Below the pieces are notes generated by a model, which saw nothing but the letters and a program-made list of their open reading frames with translations, was not told where the DNA came from and did not search any database. DNA of 64,000 nucleotides from Kordia zhangzhouensis (lineage in GTDB: Bacteria > Bacteroidota > Bacteroidia > Flavobacteriales > Flavobacteriaceae). Below, one piece after another: positions 15,196 through 23,913 of this stretch (the stretch's first letter is position 1; each line of letters begins with the position of its first letter). The stretch spans positions 248,001 to 312,000 of the forward strand of contig NZ_LBMH01000006.1 in the NCBI RefSeq assembly GCF_001005305.1, in the 5' to 3' direction. Both the position numbers and the translations under genes were made by a program.

Positions 15196-16194
15196 CTAAT
15201 TGTTTAACATTTCCCAAAGTTTGTCTTTCAATTCTGTAATACCTTGTTGTGCAACAGACGAGATAAACATATATGGCACATTTAAGTCCTTATCGAGTTC
15301 CTTACTCATTTCTGCTTTGAGTTCGTCGTCTAACATGTCAGATTTTGAAATGGCAATAAATCGCTCCTTATCTAACATTTCTGGATTGTATTTTTTTAAT
15401 TCATTGAGTAAAATGTCGTATTCTTTGGAAATATCTTTACTATCTGCAGGAATTAAGAAAAGTAAGGTCGAATTTCGCTCAATATGACGTAAAAAGTAAT
15501 GTCCTAACCCTTTTCCTTCGGAAGCACCTTCTATAATTCCAGGAATGTCTGCCATCACAAACGATTTGAAATCGCGATATTCTACAATTCCTAAGTTGGG
15601 TTTTAATGTTGTAAATTCATAATCGCCAATTTTTGGTTTTGCAGAAGTAATCACCGAAAGTAACGTTGATTTCCCTGCATTTGGAAAACCTACCAAACCA
15701 ACATCTGCCAATACTTTTAGTTCAAAAATGACGTCTTTTTCTTGACCAGGAATACCTGGTTGCGCATAGCGTGGCGTTTGATTGGTTGAAGATTTAAAAT
15801 GCCAGTTTCCACGGCCGCCTTTTCCTCCTTCTACTAAAATTCGTTCTTCACCTTGTTCCGTAATTTCAAAAATAACCTCGTTGGTTTCCTTATCACGAAT
15901 TACAGTTCCTAAAGGTACATCCAAATACACGTCTTGCCCATCGGCTCCAGTACTACGGTTTCCACTACCATGCTCTCCATGACCTGCTTTATAGTGTCTT
16001 TTTAATTTGTAGTGATATAAAGTCCAAAGGTTTTGATTCCCTCTTACAATGATATGTCCTCCTCGACCACCATCTCCTCCATCAGGACCTCCTTTGGCGT
16101 TGTACTTTTCCCGCAATAAATGCGCAGAACCTTTTCCTCCGTTTCCCGAAGAAAGGTGCATTTTTACATAATCTACAAAATTCCCATCCGTCAT
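15196..16194 (-). CDS. obg: GTPase Obg/CgtA
   Basis: 332 residues. Residues 1-157 form the Gly-rich Obg fold ([28 protein letters not shown]). The G domain follows with G1 GFPNAGKST (about 167-175), G3 [27 protein letters not shown] in the switch II region, and a G4-type ISKSDML. It binds the large ribosomal subunit and acts in its assembly and in stress control. The C-terminal OCT domain of some homologues is absent, which is normal for the short form (about 330). It is probably transcribed with the upstream DUF3050 and HPRT-adenylate kinase genes, a leftward run with gaps of 20 bp or less. Confidence 0.97.
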   Translation of the reverse strand: MTDGNFVDYVKMHLSSGNGGKGSAHLLREKYNAKGGPDGGDGGRGGHIIVRGNQNLWTLYHYKLKRHYKAGHGEHGSGNRSTGADGQDVYLDVPLGTVIRDKETNEVIFEITEQGEERILVEGGKGGRGNWHFKSSTNQTPRYAQPGIPGQEKDVIFELKVLADVGLVGFPNAGKSTLLSVITSAKPKIGDYEFTTLKPNLGIVEYRDFKSFVMADIPGIIEGASEGKGLGHYFLRHIERNSTLLFLIPADSKDISKEYDILLNELKKYNPEMLDKERFIAISKSDMLDDELKAEMSKELDKDLNVPYMFISSVAQQGITELKDKLWEMLNN

Positions 16195-16213
16195 GATATC
16201 CTATTTTTATTGG

Positions 16214-17020
16214 TTACGCCAATTGACGTTTTTGAAGTACTTCTATTTGTTGCTCAATTGCTGTCCAAAGATCAATTCTATGCTGTAAAGCTTCTTTACT
16301 TACCGAGATACAATCTTCCCATTTTTGTGAATCATCTCCACAAAGTTCATTAATCATTTGTAAAGCCAATGGACCATGTTCATCTCCATCTAATTCAATA
16401 TGCCTTTCTAAATAGTAGATAAATTTATCAAGATTTACATGAATATGCTTGCGATCAATTCCTTTGACTATTTCCAAAAACATGTTCGGAATTAAATCTT
16501 CTCTGCCAAATGTAAAAACCGTAGCAATTTTGTGCACTTCGTTTGTTTCAATGATTGAAAAGGTAAAATTCACAAAATCTTGAACTGCTTTTGGTGCTTT
16601 GACAGCGTGTAAGCTTGTCCTAATATCTTCTCCTTTAGAAATATGATTGATACATTCCTCAATTAGTGTAGTAGCAGCATTTGAAGCTTTCATTGCTTCT
16701 ACATACATTTCGTAATGACTCAGCGGTTTACCATCTTGGTCTACATCACTTTCTTCTCCTAATACAATTTCATTAATAAAACGTCTTGTTATAGGATTTC
16801 CTTTAGGAGTCCAAGGCAATTGTGTTTGTGTTAAGTGTATTTGCAACGCTTTCAATAGTGACATAAAATCAAATACGGCAAATACGTGATATTCCATAAA
16901 TGCGTTCAAAGCCTCTACAGAATTTACTTTATTGTACAAGGAGTGCGACACTATTTTTTGTTGTAGTGGAGCTAGCTCTTGTGCTATTTTTTGTGTGTAT
17001 ATTTCTTTATTATAATTCAT
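16214..17020 (-). CDS. DUF3050 family protein (heme-oxygenase-like helical fold)
   Basis: 268 residues from the ATG at 17018-17020; a GTG at 17030-17032 would add four residues. All-helical. Features of the family are LNAFMEYHVFAVFDFMSLLK near the N terminus, EIVLGEESDVDQDG in the first half and YLERHIELDGDEHGPLAL near the end, with His and Glu residues placed as in heme-oxygenase-like iron proteins (EYH, H-x-x-L-D-x-x-x-H-G). The function is unknown. It overlaps the end of the HPRT-adenylate kinase gene by 11 bp, so it is translationally coupled to it, and obg follows after 20 bp. Confidence 0.82.
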   Translation of the reverse strand: MNYNKEIYTQKIAQELAPLQQKIVSHSLYNKVNSVEALNAFMEYHVFAVFDFMSLLKALQIHLTQTQLPWTPKGNPITRRFINEIVLGEESDVDQDGKPLSHYEMYVEAMKASNAATTLIEECINHISKGEDIRTSLHAVKAPKAVQDFVNFTFSIIETNEVHKIATVFTFGREDLIPNMFLEIVKGIDRKHIHVNLDKFIYYLERHIELDGDEHGPLALQMINELCGDDSQKWEDCISVSKEALQHRIDLWTAIEQQIEVLQKRQLA

Positions 17021-18116
17021 CAATAACGGCACTTAGTCGCCCTGTAATTTCTTCAATAGTTCCTATACCATTTACGCTGTAAAACTTGTTTTGGTTTTCG
17101 TAATAGTTAATTAAAGGAGCTGTTTTTTGATTGTACTCATCAAAACGATTTCTAATTTTGCTTTCGTCTTGATCATCTGCACGACCACTTACTTTTCCTC
17201 GCTCCAACAAACGCTTAATTAAGATTTCATCGTCTGCTTCGAGCGCAATGGTTCCAGAAATGATCATATTTTTTGACGCTAGGTAACTATCCAGTGCTTC
17301 TGCTTGCGCCGTGGTTCTTGGGAAACCGTCAAAAATAAAACCATTCGCTTCTGTATTTTTTTCTACTTCCGCTTGCAACATATTAATCGTTACTTCATCA
17401 GGAACCAAATCACCTTTATCAATGTATGATTTTGCCAAAACGCCTAAATCTGTTCCATTTTTGATATTATATCTAAACACATCACCTGTAGAAATGTGTA
17501 CTAAGTTGTATTTTTCTTTTAAAAAGTTTGCCTGTGTTCCTTTTCCGGCACCTGGCTTTCCGAATAAAATTAAATTGATCATGTTGTGTGTATGTAATTG
17601 ATAAACTTCGGGTAGATTGCGTCCCAACTCGTCATAATCTAGTCCGTAACCGACTATGAATTCGTTAGGTATTTCCATTCCGATATAATCTATATTGTAC
17701 TGTTTTGTATAGGCTTCAGGTTTAAAAAATAAAGTTCCAATCTTGAACTGCTTTACTTTTTTTGCTGTAAATATTTTGTGTAATTCGTCTAATGTATTCC
17801 CTGTATCAATAATATCTTCGAGTACGACTACAGTTCTACCTTCAATATCTTGTGAAAGACCAATTAGTTCTTTTATGTTTCCAGAAGAAGACGTTCCATG
17901 ATACGAAGCTAATTTGATAAAACTCATTTCACACGGATACGGGTATTTCTTCATAAAATCAGCAAAAAACATAAAAACACCATTCAAAATTCCAATAAAA
18001 ATAGGTTGTTCCTCTTTCAAATCGACAGCCATTTCTGTTGCCATTCTAGCAACTGCTTCTTGAATTTGCGCTTCTGATATGAATTTTTTAAAATATTTAT
18101 CGTGTAATTTGATCAC
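17010..18116 (-). CDS. adk: Fusion of hypoxanthine phosphoribosyltransferase and adenylate kinase
   Basis: 368 residues, two complete enzymes in one frame. Residues 1-178 are a purine phosphoribosyltransferase (PRPP loop VVLEDIIDTGNT at about 97-108, FKPEAYT, and GYGLDYDELGRNLPEV near the domain end). Residue 179 is a Met that begins a full adenylate kinase: P-loop GKPGAGKGTQ, HISTGDVFR, GFPRT and the LID arginines in LLERGKVSGRADD. The first half salvages hypoxanthine or guanine to IMP or GMP; the second balances ATP, ADP and AMP. An independent start at the internal ATG (17580-17582) could also give free adenylate kinase. The fusion is, as I recall, shared by several flavobacteria. It lies opposite purK, making a purine locus. 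Confidence 0.93.
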   Translation of the reverse strand: MIKLHDKYFKKFISEAQIQEAVARMATEMAVDLKEEQPIFIGILNGVFMFFADFMKKYPYPCEMSFIKLASYHGTSSSGNIKELIGLSQDIEGRTVVVLEDIIDTGNTLDELHKIFTAKKVKQFKIGTLFFKPEAYTKQYNIDYIGMEIPNEFIVGYGLDYDELGRNLPEVYQLHTHNMINLILFGKPGAGKGTQANFLKEKYNLVHISTGDVFRYNIKNGTDLGVLAKSYIDKGDLVPDEVTINMLQAEVEKNTEANGFIFDGFPRTTAQAEALDSYLASKNMIISGTIALEADDEILIKRLLERGKVSGRADDQDESKIRNRFDEYNQKTAPLINYYENQNKFYSVNGIGTIEEITGRLSAVIDEL

Positions 18117-18181
18117 TTGTATGATAAAGATTTAGCGATTGTTGTGTGTTTTATTTTAGTCTTTTTTCCTATAGAAAGGTG

Positions 18182-18189
18182 CAAAGATA
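18182..18189 (-). promoter_or_regulatory. TAnnTTTG -7 element for the HPRT-adenylate kinase operon
   Basis: The minus strand reads TATCTTTG, matching the Bacteroidota -7 consensus, about 65 bp before the ATG at 18116. No convincing -33 TTG is seen at the usual distance. Confidence 0.5.
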
Positions 18190-18243
18190 CAAATTGATTT
18201 ATGAATAACGTTTAACGAGTTTACTTTTACCAGTTTAGATTTG

Positions 18244-18251
18244 TACTTTTG
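18244..18251 (+). promoter_or_regulatory. TAnnTTTG -7 element for purK-purE
   Basis: TACTTTTG, a full match to the -7 consensus, 17 bp before the purK ATG at 18269. The transcript would have a leader of only about 10-15 nt. Confidence 0.6.
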
Positions 18252-18268
18252 TCGAAAATGAGCGTTTT

Positions 18269-19423
18269 ATGAATTATTTTTCTTCCAATTTCAAATTAGG
18301 AATTCTAGGTGGCGGCCAATTGGGCAAAATGCTACTCTATACAACACGAAAATTTGATGTTTTTACCAAAGTTTTAGACCCTAGTGCTGAGGCTCCATGT
18401 AAAATTGCATGCAATGATTTTCATCAAGGTGATTTAATGGATTTTGATACAGTATATAATTTTGGAAAAGAGGTTGATGTGCTTACATTTGAAATTGAGC
18501 ATGTAAATGTAGAAGCCTTACAAAAACTTGAAGAGGAAGGAGTTCGTGTATTTCCATCTGCCAATACATTACAAACAATTCAAAATAAAGGTGTTCAAAA
18601 GCTGTTTTATCAAAAAAACAATATTCCAACAGCGCCTTTTTCAATTTATATGTCATTGGAAGAATTGATTCACAGCGTTGAAAATGAAGTCATTTCGATT
18701 CCTTTTGTCTGGAAAAGCACACAATTTGGGTATGATGGAACAGGTGTAAAAATTGTACGCACTATTGAAGATTTAGAGCGATTGCCAAATGTAGAATGTA
18801 TGTGCGAAGAGTTGATTGATTTTAAGAATGAACTTGCTGTGATTGTGGCACGTAGTGTTTCGGGAGAAACTAAAACGTATCCTGTTGTGGAAATGGAATT
18901 TCACCCAGAAGCTAACCAGGTAGAATATGTAATTTGTCCTGCTAGAATTCCTGAAAATATTCAAGAAAAAGCAACAAAAATAGCTTTACAAGTTTCTGAA
19001 GGATTGCAACACACAGGTATTTTAGCCGTAGAAATGTTTCAAACAAAAAATGATGAAATTCTTGTAAATGAAGTAGCTCCAAGACCACATAATAGTGGAC
19101 ATTACAGCATTGAAGCGAGTTATACTGATCAATTTGAACAGCATATTCGAGCTATTTTAGGGCTTCCTTTAGGAAATACCGAAAGTATTGTGGCAGGTAT
19201 AATGGTAAATTTGGTCGGAGCTGAAGGTCATACAGGTGACGTTGTCTACGAACATATTGAAGAAATCATGAAATTGGATGGAGTAACTCCACATATTTAT
19301 GGAAAAAAACAAACACGCCCATTTCGAAAAATGGGACATGTAACAATTGTTAACAAAGATGTTGCAGAAGCTCGTAAAATTGCTCAAAAAGTAAAACAAA
19401 CAATCAACGTAATTAGTAAATAA
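18269..19423 (+). CDS. purK: N5-carboxyaminoimidazole ribonucleotide synthase
   Basis: 384 residues, ATP-grasp enzyme of purine synthesis that makes N5-CAIR from AIR, bicarbonate and ATP. The N-terminal LGILGGGQLGKML (about 10-22) is the PurK pre-ATP-grasp motif. Then come KSTQFGYDGTGV (the ATP-grasp loop) and the C-terminal signature EVAPRPHNSGHYSIEAS. The length is normal. purE follows after one base, so both steps of AIR carboxylation are encoded together. A Bacteroidota promoter sits just upstream. Confidence 0.97.
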   Translation: MNYFSSNFKLGILGGGQLGKMLLYTTRKFDVFTKVLDPSAEAPCKIACNDFHQGDLMDFDTVYNFGKEVDVLTFEIEHVNVEALQKLEEEGVRVFPSANTLQTIQNKGVQKLFYQKNNIPTAPFSIYMSLEELIHSVENEVISIPFVWKSTQFGYDGTGVKIVRTIEDLERLPNVECMCEELIDFKNELAVIVARSVSGETKTYPVVEMEFHPEANQVEYVICPARIPENIQEKATKIALQVSEGLQHTGILAVEMFQTKNDEILVNEVAPRPHNSGHYSIEASYTDQFEQHIRAILGLPLGNTESIVAGIMVNLVGAEGHTGDVVYEHIEEIMKLDGVTPHIYGKKQTRPFRKMGHVTIVNKDVAEARKIAQKVKQTINVISK

Positions 19424-19424
19424 T

Positions 19425-19910
19425 ATGGCAAAAGTGGGAATTATTATGGGAAGCACAAGTGATCTTCCTATAATGCAAGAAGCAATTGATATTTTAAAAG
19501 GATTTGATATTGAAGTTGAAGTAGATATTGTTTCTGCACATAGAACTCCTGATAAGTTATTTGATTATGGAAAAAATGCTCATCTACGTGGTATTAATGT
19601 AATTATTGCTGGTGCTGGCGGAGCTGCTCATTTACCTGGAATGATTGCTTCCTTGTCTCCTCTTCCGGTGATTGGCGTTCCTGTGAAATCAAGAAACTCC
19701 ATAGATGGTTGGGATTCTGTATTGTCAATCTTACAAATGCCCGGTGGTGTTCCAGTGGCAACTGTCGCTTTAGATGGTGCTAAAAATGCAGGAATCTTAG
19801 CGGCACAAATTATAGGAAGTGCTGATAAATGTGTACTAGATAAAGTTTTGGTATACAAAGAAGGATTAAAACAAAAAGTTATAGAAGGAGCTAAAAAAGT
19901 TTCTAGCTAA
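19425..19910 (+). CDS. purE: N5-CAIR mutase
   Basis: 161 residues, class I PurE that converts N5-CAIR to CAIR. The motif IIMGSTSDLPIMQ near the N terminus, SAHRTPDK (catalytic His), AGAGGAAHLPGMIAS and GVPVKS are all present. It starts one base after the purK stop and ends at a strong terminator (19933-19957). The presence of purK confirms the bacterial two-step route. Confidence 0.97.
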   Translation: MAKVGIIMGSTSDLPIMQEAIDILKGFDIEVEVDIVSAHRTPDKLFDYGKNAHLRGINVIIAGAGGAAHLPGMIASLSPLPVIGVPVKSRNSIDGWDSVLSILQMPGGVPVATVALDGAKNAGILAAQIIGSADKCVLDKVLVYKEGLKQKVIEGAKKVSS

Positions 19911-19932
19911 GTAAAATAGTATGTATAATGTA

Positions 19933-19957
19933 AAAGCCGCTTCAATGAAGCGGCTTT
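19933..19957 (+). terminator. Intrinsic terminator of purK-purE
   Basis: AAAGCCGCTTC (19933-19943) and its exact inverted copy (19947-19957) form an 11-bp stem with a 3-nt loop, 23 bp after the purE stop. The T tract is short (TTT). Confidence 0.85.
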
Positions 19958-20432
19958 CCTATCTTTACAAACCATTCAAAAATAAAACTAACCTACCATA
20001 TTATTAATCATTTTTTCATTCCAAAAAACAACTTGGAAAATTTCGGTTTGTAAGAATGTTCAAATGTATTGCTATGTTTATTTTTTTCACTTTTTCAATT
20101 AACAAAAAATTGTTTTCTCGTTTAACTGTGCCAACTTATCGATAAAAAACATCTTTTTACTTTCCTTTACTTTTTTACATAAAAAAACCCTTTAAAGGGC
20201 ATTTAAAGGGCTTTCAATCAACCAATCCATTTTAATTATTATACAGTTAATAGGGCTATCAACATTGTAATAATGCATCAAGTAGGTTACATATACTGTA
20301 TTATTATCATGAAAAAAAATATCTCTACTAAATCAACAGGACAAAATTCTTAATTCTCAAGTAATTCCTTTCATGAGCGCATTGCTTTTTCTCAAGAATC
20401 GATAACAAGCATGATTAATCGACAAAACGCAA
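19958..20432. other. 475-bp intergenic region between convergent purE and a secreted protein gene
   Basis: No open frame above 20 codons, and no tRNA-like structure. It holds the minus-strand terminator at 20181-20210. The rest is AT-rich with no other pattern I can support. Confidence 0.5.
20181..20210 (-). terminator. Intrinsic terminator for the leftward gene at 20433-21230
   Basis: Read leftward, CCCTTTAAA (20210-20202), a 5-nt loop, and TTTAAAGGG (20196-20188) are followed by seven T residues. It lies about 220 bp past the stop codon. The TTTAAAGGG unit occurs again in the loop region, so alternative pairings exist. Confidence 0.65.
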
Positions 20433-21230
20433 TTAATTTGTGTATTTGATTAGTTTTTTAATCATCTTTTCTCCCGAATCAGTTGTCAATAAAACAATAT
20501 AAACTCCAGAAGATAAATTATTTATGTGCACATTTTTAGTAAATTTTGTTTTTAATAAATTTTTGCCAGTTATTGTAAATAGCTCTATTCTTTGTAAATC
20601 TTTTCTATACGTTTGAATATGAAGTTTATTTGATGAAAAAAACACATGTGCATTTTTGGTGTTTTCTTCTATTTGATGGTCATCCAACGTAGAACGATTA
20701 TCAAAATTAATTTTAAAACGATTATGAACTTCTCCAATTTCGCCTGAAAAACTGTAGCTTATTTGTCTTAAATCTGTAAATGTGTTTTGATAAGTATCTT
20801 CTAGAATAATATCAAAATTTGGATCTATAAATTCAGCATCAATTGAAATTGTGTAAGTACCATTCGTAGTAAGCTCATAACCTAGTGGAACAGATACATT
20901 TGTCATGTTAAGTTCAGGTAAGGCTTGAATGGATAATCGTGTTGTTCCTAACAAAGAATAAAATTCGACGGCGGCTCCATCATTAATAAAGTGTCCATCA
21001 TATCCTTCATCAAAATTCACAGTTCCTTCAGGGATAAACCCTAATAGAATGGTCATGTATGAACCATTCCCTGCCAAACGAAGAGAAATTCTTCCATCTG
21101 TAGGACTGCTTAACCGATGACTATCTCCTTTTTCGAACGTGTTTTTAGAAAGGAAATTATTTTCTTTTTCTTGTGCTTTAAAAATATTTAAAAAGCACAT
21201 CAATACAGTTATAATTAATTTGACTTTCAT
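20433..21230 (-). CDS. Secreted protein with type IX (type A) sorting domain; short paralogue of the 815-residue neighbour
   Basis: 265 residues. A signal peptide (about 1-20) is followed directly by a domain matching the last 260 residues of the protein encoded at 21305-23752: DGRISLRLAG, LLGFIPEGT, SIQALPEL, GTYTISIDA and FDIILEDTYQNTFTDLRQ recur there with conservative changes. The last 75 residues are a type A sorting domain (IELFTITGKNLLKTKF, then LSSGVYIVLLTT, ending KKLIKYTN). The lectin-like and central parts of the neighbour are missing. The domain order signal peptide, this module and sorting domain looks complete, so it may be a functional short version rather than debris. It is 74 bp downstream of the large gene. 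Confidence 0.8.
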   Translation of the reverse strand: MKVKLIITVLMCFLNIFKAQEKENNFLSKNTFEKGDSHRLSSPTDGRISLRLAGNGSYMTILLGFIPEGTVNFDEGYDGHFINDGAAVEFYSLLGTTRLSIQALPELNMTNVSVPLGYELTTNGTYTISIDAEFIDPNFDIILEDTYQNTFTDLRQISYSFSGEIGEVHNRFKINFDNRSTLDDHQIEENTKNAHVFFSSNKLHIQTYRKDLQRIELFTITGKNLLKTKFTKNVHINNLSSGVYIVLLTTDSGEKMIKKLIKYTN

Positions 21231-21304
21231 TGTAGAGATAGTTTGGGGATTAATAATCTCTTATGAGGGAATTAAAGAAGCAATCTTTCGGTGTTCTTTT
21301 TGTA

Positions 21305-23752
21305 TTAATATGAACGTATTACTTTTTTTGTTACAGTAGCCCCACTAGCTATAGAGTACGTTACAATGTATACACCTTGCGATAATGATGGAACAGCAAT
21401 TAATTTTGAAAATTCTCCTTGTAATAACTGCTTCCCAGAAATATCATACAAGGAAAAAGTTTCTATATCAGAACGCTGAGTTAATGTTTGCAAAGTATTT
21501 CCTTTAAGTAATACATTAATCTGGTTTGCAATAGTTTCAACAGGCTCAATATTTAACGTGTTTCTGTATTGAACATTTAAAAAGAATCGGTCGTTCTCTT
21601 CAGTAGGATTACTCGTAAATGTGTAAGCTGCTTGTCTTAAATCGGTAAACGTTCCCTGATATCTATCTTCCAAAATAATATCAAAATCTTGTGATAAATA
21701 ATCTGCATCAATAGAAATTGTGTACGTCCCGCTTGACAATACTTGAAATCCTAATGGAATTTCTCTATCAATATTTGTCAACGCAGGTAGCGCCTGAATA
21801 GACATTTTATCAGTATTTAAATAGGAATAAAATTCAATTCCTGCACCTTCATTAATAAATGGCCCATCATACGTATCGTCATAAGTTTCAGTTCCCTCAG
21901 GCATAAACCCAAGTAATTGCGTAGCATACAAACCACTTCCTGCCATGCGAAGCGAAAGTCTTCCATCAGTTTGGCTATTGTTCGCACTTGTGGAATTTTC
22001 TGGAGAGAACATTCCATACTCATTACTTGATCTAAAAAATTGCGCATTATTTGCTACTACTCTGTGTGTGTTTTTAAATGTAACCGTTCCTCCTCCAGTT
22101 TTAGCTTGCACGGCAAATCCTTGTGCAGTTCCAATATTTCCATCGGCAGCACCAAGTGGATTTGAACCTGTATTATTGTACTCAATATAATCTGAAGCTA
22201 AATTATCTCCCACAGGAGCATCCGTTTGTCGCCAATAATATAATGTTCCTTGTATTACATCTGAATTGTCTTTTTGGAAAGATTCCCAATCAATTGCTGA
22301 CGGATATGGATTTCCGATGATATTATATCCTGATTCACTCGAATTTGGATCAACAGTATAGTATACAGGTTCTGAGATATCACCATTATTTACCGTTCCA
22401 GTAAAAATAGCTGTTTCTACATTGAAATGATTTGCTCTGAAGGCATAACCTCTTCCCACTTCCATATGAGTGTGATTATTATTCCAAAAAGCATTGCTTG
22501 CTGATGCATCCCAATAATAATTGTATCCTCCCACATTAGGAAAAATAGAAACGATTGTACTACTACTTTGATCAATTGGAGTAGACCAATAGGAGTAAAA
22601 ATATCTATTCGTATAATTTGGAGAATCACGCTTTATAATAAAATCGCCTGTTCCTATTATAGGAGTATTTTCTCGTGAAAGTAAAGCTCCATCATTTTCT
22701 ACAGTAATAGTTCCATTGTTGGTAAGGTCATAATTTACATCGAGTGTTGCTCCTGCATTTACAGTAATTGTTGCGGAAGACTGAACAGTTAGTTCTCCTA
22801 CAATTGTATGTCCTGTCAACACTGGGTAGTTTGTCGAAACTGGGATAATAACCGATTCTAATTTGCTAGCATCTGGCACAACTCCTCCAACCCAATTGCT
22901 TCCCGTAGTCCAGCTATTGGAACTCGCAGTTGCAGACCAAGTAATCACCGTTTTATTATTTGCAGTCCTAGAAGTAACAGCATCTGCATCATCCAGATAA
23001 TACATGGTGTCTCCATCCAAAGCTCCTACCAAATCATTTGTTCCTACAGAAGTAATTAAAACATCTTTATTTTCATCTATTTCAGTAGCCGTTCGAACGT
23101 CATTCCAAATTCTAAATCCCCAAATATTTCCTCCAAAATAGTTATTTGAATTTGATTGAGAATTATTATCGAAACAGTATTCAGAACTTCCTCCACTTGT
23201 CCATGTAGTACAATTTGGATATCTTATATTGGAGTCAGATCGCCCTAAATTTACATCTCCAGAATGATTTCTAATTTCGAAACCTGCTCTTGAGTCCATC
23301 AAGGTTCCGTTTAAATACCATTTAATATTTGTATTGTCTGATGCTGATATTGGATTATTTACTGGAGTAGATAAGTTATCAAAAACCAATGCGAAGTGAT
23401 ACCACGTATCATCACTGATTGGCTCTCTAAAATATGTTCCATCCCATCGAGGCGTGTAATCACTATTTGACCTATTATAAGCTCCAACTATTAAATAATT
23501 ATTCTCTACATATGCCATAATTCCTCTTGTACCACCACCTTCTTTGTATATAACTTGTCTACTTGTTCCATTGTCTACTTTAAAATAACCTTCAATGGTT
23601 CTATTGTTGATTGTGGTAGTGTTTATATTATCTGAATCTGTCAATTCAATGTAGTCGTTTGTCCCGTCAAGATAATATCCATCTGTAGATGGTTGCGCTA
23701 TAATATGAGACACTACAAGCAATAGTAACGTGAGTAATTGTATCTTTTTCAT
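21305..23752 (-). CDS. Large secreted type IX substrate with LamG-like domain
   Basis: 815 residues. Signal peptide at 1-19 (VSHIIAQ end). Residues about 25-225 form a LamG/concanavalin-like lectin domain (DGTNDYIELTDS, WYHFALVFDN, IKWYLNGTLMDS, GFRIWNDVRTATEI). A central beta region (about 270-560) has tandem ITVNAGATLDV-type repeats and GNPYPSAIDWESF, a motif common in flavobacterial surface proteins. A module shared with the 265-residue paralogue (about 590-730) is followed by a type A C-terminal sorting domain (FSLYDISGKQLLQGEF, then LSQGVYIVTYSI). It should be exported through the type IX system whose PorV and PorU are encoded at 60258-64000. Carbohydrate or surface binding is likely; the ligand is unknown. 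Confidence 0.88.
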   Translation of the reverse strand: MKKIQLLTLLLLVVSHIIAQPSTDGYYLDGTNDYIELTDSDNINTTTINNRTIEGYFKVDNGTSRQVIYKEGGGTRGIMAYVENNYLIVGAYNRSNSDYTPRWDGTYFREPISDDTWYHFALVFDNLSTPVNNPISASDNTNIKWYLNGTLMDSRAGFEIRNHSGDVNLGRSDSNIRYPNCTTWTSGGSSEYCFDNNSQSNSNNYFGGNIWGFRIWNDVRTATEIDENKDVLITSVGTNDLVGALDGDTMYYLDDADAVTSRTANNKTVITWSATASSNSWTTGSNWVGGVVPDASKLESVIIPVSTNYPVLTGHTIVGELTVQSSATITVNAGATLDVNYDLTNNGTITVENDGALLSRENTPIIGTGDFIIKRDSPNYTNRYFYSYWSTPIDQSSSTIVSIFPNVGGYNYYWDASASNAFWNNNHTHMEVGRGYAFRANHFNVETAIFTGTVNNGDISEPVYYTVDPNSSESGYNIIGNPYPSAIDWESFQKDNSDVIQGTLYYWRQTDAPVGDNLASDYIEYNNTGSNPLGAADGNIGTAQGFAVQAKTGGGTVTFKNTHRVVANNAQFFRSSNEYGMFSPENSTSANNSQTDGRLSLRMAGSGLYATQLLGFMPEGTETYDDTYDGPFINEGAGIEFYSYLNTDKMSIQALPALTNIDREIPLGFQVLSSGTYTISIDADYLSQDFDIILEDRYQGTFTDLRQAAYTFTSNPTEENDRFFLNVQYRNTLNIEPVETIANQINVLLKGNTLQTLTQRSDIETFSLYDISGKQLLQGEFSKLIAVPSLSQGVYIVTYSIASGATVTKKVIRSY

Positions 23753-23913
23753 TATTTAGCTTTTTAAATATATACGCAATTTCTCTATCTTTGGTTTTTA
23801 AAGAAGTATAGAAAAACTAATTTATATACAAGGTATATATTTCTCGTAAAGCTAGCTTTTTCTTACAAAAACATGAGTTCAATTTCGATAAACTATACAA
23901 TTCAATCGTTAAA

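Noticed and set aside
20310-20354. 14-codon open frame (ATGAAAAAAAATATCTC...) between purE and the secreted protein gene
   Set aside because: Too short, no promoter, terminator or conserved feature; consistent with chance in AT-rich DNA.
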